A stretch of DNA of 64,000 nucleotides from Candidatus Kryptonium sp. (GTDB taxonomy: Bacteria; Bacteroidota; Ignavibacteria; Kryptoniales; Kryptoniaceae). Of the stretch, positions 18,454 to 24,825 are shown one piece after another (position 1 is the stretch's first letter; each line of letters opens with the position of its first letter). Made by a program: the position numbers and the translations under genes. The stretch spans positions 54,429 to 118,428 of the forward strand of contig JANXBN010000003.1 in NCBI GenBank assembly GCA_025060635.1. Reading direction: 5' to 3'. The notes beneath the pieces are model-generated. The model did not search any database, was not told where the DNA came from, and saw nothing but the letters and a program-made list of their open reading frames with translations.

Positions 18454-19221
18454 TTATTCCTTTTTTGTGGAGTCAGATTTATTGGATAAATCAAACATTC
18501 GCAACCTGCCCACATATGGGACGATTTGATCGCTTTTTAGTTCCCTTAGTTTAAGAATTGTTTGTTCTATTCTGTCTGTGTTTTCTTTGATGATTTTGAT
18601 GTAGGTTTTTATATCTGATGGAAGTTCCTTTTTAAGTAAAATGTTTGCAGCAAGCTTTATAGCAGCAAGTGGATTGTTGACCTCATGTGAAACCGTTATA
18701 ACTATTTCTTGTATCGCTTCAATTTTTTGGGATTGTTCGCCTTTGTCTTTTTCTATTTGCTTTTTTAGGTTTTCCTTTTCAATTGCATTTGTTATAATAA
18801 TCGGCAGAAGAGGTCCAATTATATCTTCTTTCATATAGTAATCAAACGCACCGAGCTTTAAAACCTCGCTCATCACTTCCTTTTCCTTCGCACTTGATAA
18901 CATGATCACAGGTATATCTATATTCCGTGCTTTTATAATTTTAAGAGCTTCAACGCCATTTATTTCAGGTAAGTAGTAATCTAATAAGATCAAATTATAG
19001 TTTTTGGGCATTATTGATAACTTCTCAACCCCTTTTTCTGCTGTATCAACCCAATCAACTGAAAAGAAATAATTTCTATATGAATTGAGATAATACTTTA
19101 TTAAACCCGCAATGCTTGAGTCATCTTCAATCAAAAGAATGTTGATTATTTCTTTGTTTTCAGACACAACACTTATCCCGCTAAATTTATTTTTATGCGA
19201 GTTTTGCAAGAACGCCGACAT
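18454..19221 (-). CDS. Receiver plus DHp (HisKA-like) protein lacking an ATPase domain
   Basis: 255 residues. The receiver domain (about 26-150) has acidic residues EDD at 32-34, phosphoacceptor Asp81 in LLDYYLP, Ser/Thr switch region MLSSAKE, and Lys131. A coiled-coil linker (about 150-170) follows. The DHp helix has the H-box TVSHEVNNPLAAIK with His179, and a second helix runs to about 225. The protein ends about 30 residues later with no N, G1 or G2 boxes, so it cannot bind ATP as a normal histidine kinase. The remaining parts suit a phosphotransfer intermediate or a dimeric phosphatase. It lies 6 bases before the NtrC-type gene, its likely partner. The stop codon is clean and the tail shows no kinase remnants, so it does not look like a recent truncation. 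No clear Shine-Dalgarno precedes the ATG. Confidence 0.85.
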   Translation of the reverse strand: MSAFLQNSHKNKFSGISVVSENKEIINILLIEDDSSIAGLIKYYLNSYRNYFFSVDWVDTAEKGVEKLSIMPKNYNLILLDYYLPEINGVEALKIIKARNIDIPVIMLSSAKEKEVMSEVLKLGAFDYYMKEDIIGPLLPIIITNAIEKENLKKQIEKDKGEQSQKIEAIQEIVITVSHEVNNPLAAIKLAANILLKKELPSDIKTYIKIIKENTDRIEQTILKLRELKSDQIVPYVGRLRMFDLSNKSDSTKKE

Positions 19222-19485
19222 CGTGAGATTTTTTATCGCCTTAATCAGTATGATATATTTAATTTTGCTTCAGCATTTGCCGTTTTTTCCTAATTACCCT
19301 TTTTGAGGAAATTCATTTAATAATACAAATTTTTGAATACAAAATCAAACAAGTTGGTTTCTTTATTATATCTAGCTGACCGCAGGACTTAAAAGATATT
19401 TAAACAGCTGATAAATAAATTTTCTAAAAATTGTGATTTGGAACACATTAATCTAGTTGAATTTTTAAAATCTCTAATTTCTTAC

Positions 19486-19514
19486 TTGACATCAGCAAAA
19501 AAATTTTATATATT
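19486..19514 (+). promoter_or_regulatory. Near-consensus sigma70 promoter in the 655-base gap
   Basis: TTGACA (19486-19491), 17-base spacer, TATATT (19509-19514): a perfect -35 and a -10 with one mismatch to TATAAT. The predicted start is about 19521. No gene begins nearby; the next start codon is 368 bases downstream, past a nested inverted repeat. The tRNA-Ser and secA genes in this window have the same -10 and spacer, which supports this reading. Confidence 0.65.
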
Positions 19515-19520
19515 TAGGCT

Positions 19521-19705
19521 AAGGTAACTGTATTTTGAGGTCATTGAGCCCCTAATTAGTCAGGTTTAATGTTCAAGGGCTTTCTGCAATATAGAGTATC
19601 CTTAATGAGTTGAAGCACATTCTCAAACTTGTCATATAAAAAACCTATATATAACCACCTTAAAAGCCCTACTGAACTAGCATCTTACTGATTATTAGGG
19701 GTAAA
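19521..19705 (+). ncRNA. Candidate structured RNA (rod-like fold, 6S-like outline)
   Basis: Downstream of the strong promoter, nested inverted repeats fold into one long rod. Outer stem: 19549-19563 with 19688-19701, 13 pairs with one T-T mismatch and a one-base bulge. Middle stem: 19571-19583 with 19663-19677, 13 pairs with a 2-base bulge, including AGGGCTTT with AAAGCCCT. Inner stem: ATATAG (19589-19594) with CTATAT (19645-19650). An open region of about 13 x 15 bases and a weak apical stem near 19608-19629 complete it. No open frame of note crosses it. The size and shape, with closing stem, large bubble and apical hairpin, recall 6S RNA, but I cannot match family sequence. It might instead be a long 5' leader of the cargo gene. 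The 3' end is not marked by an intrinsic terminator, so the boundary is approximate. Confidence 0.45.
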
Positions 19706-19782
19706 CTGAAATTAATTGAAAAATTCTTGTTTGTTAAGTTTTGGAATGTATGTTGTAGCGGTGGATGATTAAAAATGCGGGG

Positions 19783-19842
19783 TATAATTTAAATTTTGAT
19801 CAAATTTCCTGATTTTTCTCTATCAAAAGGGAGAAAATCAGG
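19783..19842 (+). promoter_or_regulatory. Candidate -10 element and leader hairpin before the first cargo gene
   Basis: An exact TATAAT lies at 19783-19788 without a good -35 match. The predicted leader then contains a hairpin: CCTGATTTT..CTC (19808-19820) pairs with GAGAAAATCAGG (19831-19842), 12 pairs with one bulged T and a 10-base loop. No T-run follows, so it is not an intrinsic terminator. It may stabilise the mRNA or block read-through from the upstream candidate RNA. Confidence 0.4.
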
Positions 19843-19888
19843 AACGGGATAAAAGCATAGATTTAAAACTAAACTTATGGAGGTAGCT

Positions 19889-22429
19889 ATGACGAGAGTA
19901 ATTCATATTTTTTTGGTGAGCGTATTTTTCAGCTCACTTCTCCTTTCATCTAATGTAGGTTTCACTCCCAATATGGGACAACTTGCCGATTTGGAGGGCA
20001 ATAAGGTTAAAGATGTTATCTTCTATGCCAGTGGTAAAAATTTTAAGATTTTTGTAAAAGATGGTGGAGTTAGTTATGTAATTTATAAAATTGAAGGTAA
20101 AAGTGAAGGTGAATTGAAGTTTAGATTTAAGGATGCTAACAATCCTGATAGAGCTAAACTTGATTATGCAAGGATAGATATAGATTTTGTTGATGCAACC
20201 AAGATTTGGAACGATATTGAGTTCATTAAGCCAATCTCTGGATATACCAATTATTATTATGCTCATTGCCCAGAGGGGATATTGTTTGTCCCAACATATG
20301 AAGAAGTTAAAATCAAGGGAATTTATCCTGGGATTGATTGGATTTGGAAATATGTTGACGGAGTTGTTCACCATGAATTTGTGGTTAAATCAGGATTTGA
20401 TATTGGACAAATAAAGTTTAAAGTAAAATATGCAGATGTTGAAGTTGTTGATGGAAAAGAAATATACTTGAAGACACCGATCGGAGAAATAAAGGATGGT
20501 GAGCTATTTGCCTATGAAATTTCAAGTGGTGCGAAGGTTGATTTAAGATACAAAATTGAAGGTGAAGAGGTAAAATTTGAAGCAAAGGAGAAAATAAATG
20601 GCTCAATAGTTATTGATCCGCCATTGAGTCTTATATGGTCCACATACTATGGAGGTAACTGGCGTGATGATGGAAATTCAATTACAACAGATTTGAATGG
20701 TAATGTGTATATTGCGGGAGTGACACAGTCAGATATTTTTCCGACCTATGATCCTGAAGGATTTGATGACTACTTTCAGGGAACACACGCTGGGGCTATA
20801 GATGATGCTTTTATCTTGAAATTTAATAATAGCGGTGTAAGGCAATGGGCTACTTATTACGGAGGGAATGGCAACGATTACGCTTTTTCGTCTGCAACAG
20901 ATTCATTGGGGAATGTATTTGTGACAGGAGCGACATTGTCAAGAAATTTCCCGACATATAACCCAAGAAATGGGGCTTTCTATCAAGGGAATCTTGGTGG
21001 TATATTTACATATCCTGATGTTTTTATCTTAAAATTTGACAAAAATGGTATAAGAAAATGGGCTACTTATTATGGTGGTTCTGCGGGAGAATATGGATAC
21101 TCAATAACTGTGCATGCTTCAACAGGTATCGTATTTGTCACTGGATATACTGCATCAGAAGATTTTCCGACATATAATCCAGGAATATCCGGCGTTTATT
21201 ATCAACCAAATATCGCCGGGGGTTCAGATGCTTTTATTTTACAGTTTACTAACATCGGAGTAATAAAGTGGGCTACTTATTACGGTGGAAATTATGGTGA
21301 GGTGGGATATGCTATTACAACAGATAAATTTGAAAATGTTTTGCTGACTGGATATACTAATTCAACAGATTTCCCTCTATATAATCCTGGAAACGCGTAT
21401 ATTCAGAATATGCTTAAAGGTAATATTGATGCTTTCATTTCAAAATTCAGCATTAGTGGAGTAAGACAATGGGCTACTTATTATGGAGGGAATAAGACAG
21501 ATGTAGGTTATTCTATCGTAACTGATGATAATGGAAATATATTTGTAGCTGGAGAAACAAATTCAACTGATTTTCCAGTATATAACCCAGGTGGTGGAGC
21601 TTATTTTCAAGATACATTAGGCACTTATCCATCTTTCTCTTACGAAGATGTCTTTATTCTAAAGTTCAATAGTTCTGGACAAAGGATGTGGGCTACTTAC
21701 TATGGTGGGGAACAAACTGACTGGTCACCATCTATTACAACTGATTTAAATGGGAATGTATATGTAACTGGTGCTACTCAATCTAACATATTACCCACCA
21801 GATGTCTTCTTGCTGATTCATATTGCCGAGATAGACCTGCTGCGGGCACTGATATTTTCATTTTGGGATTTAACAATTATGGTGTAAGATTTTGGGCTAC
21901 ATATTTTGGTGGTGCTGTTAATGAAGGGGGTAGTTCTATTACAACTGATTTGCGAGGAAATATATTTGTAACTGGATGGGTTAATAGTACCGCATCTAAT
22001 TATATTCCTTTCCCAACACGAAATCCTGAAGGAGGTGCTTATTTTCAACCAGATAACAATACTATTGGTTGGGGTAATGATGCTTTCATATTGAAATTTG
22101 AAGGTTTGCCAAGAGATTTCGTTGTATCGGTTCAAGATGGGAAAAACGATTTCGCAATCCCAGATAAGTTTGTTTTGTATCAGAACTATCCAAATCCTTT
22201 CAATCCTCAAACAGAAATAAAATTTGATTTGCCTGAATCAGGACATGTTAAGATTGAAGTATATAATTTGCTTGGACAAAGAGTAGCAGTTTTATATGAT
22301 GGGTATATGGAAGCTGGATATAATAAAACTGTTAAGTGGTACACTAAAGAAATGCCAAGTGGAATATACTTTTATAGAGTCACGACAGGTAAATATGTTG
22401 AGGTTAAGAAAATGGTTTTGATGAAGTAG
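19889..22429 (+). CDS. Seven-bladed SBBP-repeat propeller protein with T9SS sorting domain
   Basis: Start chosen at ATG 19889: GGAGG at 19879-19883 is 5 bases upstream, while the in-frame ATG at 19877 overlaps that site. The protein has 846 residues with a signal peptide (MTRVIHIFLVSVFFSSLLLSS). An N-terminal domain starting GFTPNMGQ resembles the domain often found before SBBP repeats. Seven repeats of about 70 residues follow, each with a core like WATYYGG, then 'TD..GNV.VTG.T' and 'FPTYNP', enough for one closed propeller. The C-terminal about 86 residues start FVLYQNYPNPFNP and end VKKMVLMK, a T9SS type A sorting domain. I infer a secreted or surface-anchored T9SS cargo. The binding partner is unknown. 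It is followed 66 bases later by another cargo gene with a related C-terminus. Confidence 0.9.
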   Translation: MTRVIHIFLVSVFFSSLLLSSNVGFTPNMGQLADLEGNKVKDVIFYASGKNFKIFVKDGGVSYVIYKIEGKSEGELKFRFKDANNPDRAKLDYARIDIDFVDATKIWNDIEFIKPISGYTNYYYAHCPEGILFVPTYEEVKIKGIYPGIDWIWKYVDGVVHHEFVVKSGFDIGQIKFKVKYADVEVVDGKEIYLKTPIGEIKDGELFAYEISSGAKVDLRYKIEGEEVKFEAKEKINGSIVIDPPLSLIWSTYYGGNWRDDGNSITTDLNGNVYIAGVTQSDIFPTYDPEGFDDYFQGTHAGAIDDAFILKFNNSGVRQWATYYGGNGNDYAFSSATDSLGNVFVTGATLSRNFPTYNPRNGAFYQGNLGGIFTYPDVFILKFDKNGIRKWATYYGGSAGEYGYSITVHASTGIVFVTGYTASEDFPTYNPGISGVYYQPNIAGGSDAFILQFTNIGVIKWATYYGGNYGEVGYAITTDKFENVLLTGYTNSTDFPLYNPGNAYIQNMLKGNIDAFISKFSISGVRQWATYYGGNKTDVGYSIVTDDNGNIFVAGETNSTDFPVYNPGGGAYFQDTLGTYPSFSYEDVFILKFNSSGQRMWATYYGGEQTDWSPSITTDLNGNVYVTGATQSNILPTRCLLADSYCRDRPAAGTDIFILGFNNYGVRFWATYFGGAVNEGGSSITTDLRGNIFVTGWVNSTASNYIPFPTRNPEGGAYFQPDNNTIGWGNDAFILKFEGLPRDFVVSVQDGKNDFAIPDKFVLYQNYPNPFNPQTEIKFDLPESGHVKIEVYNLLGQRVAVLYDGYMEAGYNKTVKWYTKEMPSGIYFYRVTTGKYVEVKKMVLMK
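20637..22107 (+). repeat. Seven tandem intragenic SBBP repeats, about 200-218 bases each
   Basis: Repeat cores encoding W(A/S)TY(Y/F)GG start near 20637, 20843, 21056, 21268, 21469, 21687 and 21892. Inner copies share DNA such as GGGCTACTTATTA, so recent copying or gene conversion between blades is likely. All are inside the propeller coding region. Confidence 0.85.
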
Positions 22430-22495
22430 AAAAGATTTTTTATCAAACATACAAAATAACAAAACAAACAAAACAACAAAAAAGGAGGCAGAGAT

Positions 22496-24541
22496 ATGAA
22501 GCGAGGATTAATTTTACTTTTGATATATTTTCTTTTTGTTAGTGTTGCATTTGCACAGACGGTAAAAAAGTGGGATCGTGGAGCTAATACTGATAATTGG
22601 AATGATGCTGCGAATTGGAATCCAGATGGTGTTCCTGGTTCAAATGATGAAGTTGTTTTGGATAATACTTATGTTTCTGGTGATTATTCGGTTTATTTAC
22701 CAGGTGGTAATACCACTGTTCAAATCAGGAAACTTGAAATAAGCCCAGCGTCAGGTAGAAGTATATATTTGACTTTGCCGCACACAAATACAGCTAATCC
22801 TGGATTAATGGTTGGTGACAATATATCGGGTAATTATGATATAGTGCTTAAAGACGGTGCTTTTTTGCACAATTTAAGTAGTGCTTCATCTGGTTCTGGG
22901 GTTGCTTTAGGAGTTGGTGATTCGTTGCGTATAGAAAATGGAGGCGTTTATGCTCATCAAGCGATCAGAGATCATGAATCTTTGGTAGATGCACTTTCAA
23001 GGGCACCTGGGACAGAAAATGGAGTGTTTATGTTTAGTATTGGTGGTTCTGGCACATATGCCGTTGCTTCATCTGGGAAAACATATGGATATTTGTATTT
23101 AAGCGGATTACGGACATATACCATCACTGGCAGTTCAAATTTAGTAGTTAGAGGTAACTTTTACATTGGAAGTGATGCTACATTATCAAGCGATATGACA
23201 GGAGATTTTGTTTTTAGAGGAAGTCATTGGCTTAATTACGGAACTTTTACAACATCAACTCAAAAGGTTAAGTTTCAGGGCACAGGGGTACAACAAATAA
23301 CTGGACAAACTACTTTTTATAAACTTGAGATTGATAATCAAAGTGGTGTCACGATATCAGCGGGAATACACGTGACGGATGAGTTGATTTTCACATCAGG
23401 TGTGATAGAACCATTTATGCCATTTTTTGGTGGTGTATCACTCAAGGTCAGTGGTGGGATAAGCGGGGCAGGAGCTGGTAAATTTGTAAGGTATATGCCA
23501 TTAATTATGCCAGTTTCTTCAACTGGTTCAAAGAAATGGGATCTTGGATATGGTAATGATTATTTGCCATTGACGATTAATTTTACAAGTTTAAATGGTT
23601 CAGGTGATGTTGAAGTTAGGGTGTATGATAGGACAAGCTTTTTGGGTCCTCAACCAGGAGATGCAGTGGGTGTGGGTAGTAATCTTGTTTTAAATAGATG
23701 GTATTATGTTTACAAGTCTTCAGGAATTACGAATTTTACGGGTAATTTTACACTTTCATATACTGATGCTGATGTTTCTGATCAGGGCATAAGTGATGAG
23801 AATTCGCTTCGTGTGTTTATGTGGGATGGGACGCAGTGGCAGGAGTTGTCAGTTACGAGCAGAAACACGGTGAATAATACGATAACTGTTTCAAATGTAA
23901 ATGTGAACACGCCATATGTTCATCTTGTAATATCAGGTACTGGCGATACGCCATTGCCAGTAAGTTTGAAATCATTTGTTGCAAAGGCAGTAGGCAATAG
24001 GGTTCAATTGATGATTGAGACGGAGACGGAGGATAGAGGTTTTAGTGGATTTAATGTATATCGCAAGCAGGAGGGTGAAGAGTTTAGGATGGTAGCAACA
24101 TATGTTAATGATGTTAATTTGAAGGCGAAAGGTGAGGAAGCTTTTGGTGCGAGGTATAAATGGGAGGACAATTCAGTTGAGTCGGGTAAGAGATATTATT
24201 ACAAGATAGGAGCAGTTGGTTTGTTAGGTGAGAGATTGATTGATAAGGTTGTTGAGATTGTTGCTGGTGAGGTTCCGAGTTCATTTGTGTTGTATCAGAA
24301 TTATCCGAATCCATTTAATCCGACGACGACGATAGAGTTTGGTATACCTGTGGATTGTGATGTAAAGTTTGAGTTGTTTAATTTGCGAGGGGAGCGGGTT
24401 GCTGAGTTGATAAATAAGAGATTGGAGGCTGGTTATTATAGTGTTGAAGTTGATTTTAGCGGGATGCCAAGTGGGATATATTTTTATAGGTTGAGAGCGA
24501 ATAATTTCGTTAGTGTTAAGAAAATGGTATTGATGAAGTGA
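22496..24541 (+). CDS. Secreted T9SS sorting-domain protein (putative surface cargo)
   Basis: 681 residues with a signal peptide ending VAFAQ. An AAAGGAGG Shine-Dalgarno lies just upstream, after an A/C-rich leader with few other bases (22444-22484). The N-terminal region (KKWDRGANTDNWNDAANWNPDGVP) is the type found at the start of large Bacteroidota surface proteins with beta-helical repeats. The middle is Gly/Ser/Thr-rich and beta-strand-like. A segment from about LPVSLKSFVAKAVGNRVQL to GLLGE resembles a fibronectin-III-like domain. The last 85 residues (FVLYQNYPNPFNP to VKKMVLMK) are a T9SS type A sorting domain, closely similar to that of the preceding gene. Codon use shifts in the last about 700 bases toward TTG, GAG and GGG, unlike its neighbours. 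No enzymatic motif is visible, so the function beyond export is unknown. Confidence 0.85.
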   Translation: MKRGLILLLIYFLFVSVAFAQTVKKWDRGANTDNWNDAANWNPDGVPGSNDEVVLDNTYVSGDYSVYLPGGNTTVQIRKLEISPASGRSIYLTLPHTNTANPGLMVGDNISGNYDIVLKDGAFLHNLSSASSGSGVALGVGDSLRIENGGVYAHQAIRDHESLVDALSRAPGTENGVFMFSIGGSGTYAVASSGKTYGYLYLSGLRTYTITGSSNLVVRGNFYIGSDATLSSDMTGDFVFRGSHWLNYGTFTTSTQKVKFQGTGVQQITGQTTFYKLEIDNQSGVTISAGIHVTDELIFTSGVIEPFMPFFGGVSLKVSGGISGAGAGKFVRYMPLIMPVSSTGSKKWDLGYGNDYLPLTINFTSLNGSGDVEVRVYDRTSFLGPQPGDAVGVGSNLVLNRWYYVYKSSGITNFTGNFTLSYTDADVSDQGISDENSLRVFMWDGTQWQELSVTSRNTVNNTITVSNVNVNTPYVHLVISGTGDTPLPVSLKSFVAKAVGNRVQLMIETETEDRGFSGFNVYRKQEGEEFRMVATYVNDVNLKAKGEEAFGARYKWEDNSVESGKRYYYKIGAVGLLGERLIDKVVEIVAGEVPSSFVLYQNYPNPFNPTTTIEFGIPVDCDVKFELFNLRGERVAELINKRLEAGYYSVEVDFSGMPSGIYFYRLRANNFVSVKKMVLMK

Positions 24542-24557
24542 TAAAATAGTTTCTTGT

Positions 24558-24603
24558 CCCTCTCTCTACTTTGTGTGGGGAGAGGGATTGTTTGATTTTT
24601 TTA
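24558..24603 (+). terminator. Intrinsic terminator after the cargo genes
   Basis: CCCTCTCTCT (24558-24567) pairs with GGGGAGAGGG (24577-24586), ten pairs counting two G-T wobbles, with a 9-base loop. The T-rich tract ATTGTTTGATTTTTTT follows. Confidence 0.75.
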
Positions 24604-24620
24604 ATGATAGAGTTTATATT
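24592..24620 (+). promoter_or_regulatory. Candidate promoter of tRNA-Ser
   Basis: TTGATT (24592-24597), 17 bases, TATATT (24615-24620). The predicted start near 24627 is 12 bases before the tRNA. The -35 is embedded in the T-tract of the preceding terminator. Confidence 0.5.
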
Positions 24621-24638
24621 TTAAAGTGAGTTTTGGTT

Positions 24639-24729
24639 GGAGAGGTGGCCGAGTGGATGAAGGCGCACGCCTGGAGAGCGTGTAGCCCGCCAAAAAGCGG
24701 GCTCGTGGGTTCGAATCCCACCCTCTCCG
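24639..24729 (+). tRNA. tRNA-Ser (anticodon GGA)
   Basis: The acceptor stem GGAGAGG pairs with CCTCTCC, discriminator G at 24729. The D arm contains GAGTGGATGAAGG. The anticodon stem CACGC/GCGTG encloses the loop CTGGAGA, anticodon GGA reading UCC/UCU. A long variable arm, AGCCCGC with GCGGGCT, marks a class II serine tRNA. GGTTCGAATCC forms the T loop. The CCA end is not encoded. Confidence 0.97.
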
Positions 24730-24749
24730 CTTTTCCACTTCCGACAATT

Positions 24750-24778
24750 TTGTTTATGACCCTAATTATTTTTATATT
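24750..24778 (+). promoter_or_regulatory. Candidate sigma70 promoter of the secA run
   Basis: TTGTTT (24750-24755), 17 bases, TATATT (24773-24778). The predicted start near 24785 gives a leader of about 40 bases to the secA ATG. Confidence 0.45.
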
Positions 24779-24825
24779 TCTACCTGAAACAAATTAAAAA
24801 CAATCTTTTGCTTAATTAAAAGGGT

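Noticed and set aside
19808-19842. Hairpin as an intrinsic terminator of the upstream RNA
   Set aside because: No T-run follows on either strand, so I list it only as a leader hairpin.
20637-22107. Regularly spaced repeats that could suggest a CRISPR array
   Set aside because: Spacing of about 200-218 bases, imperfect repeats and an intact reading frame show they are protein repeats.
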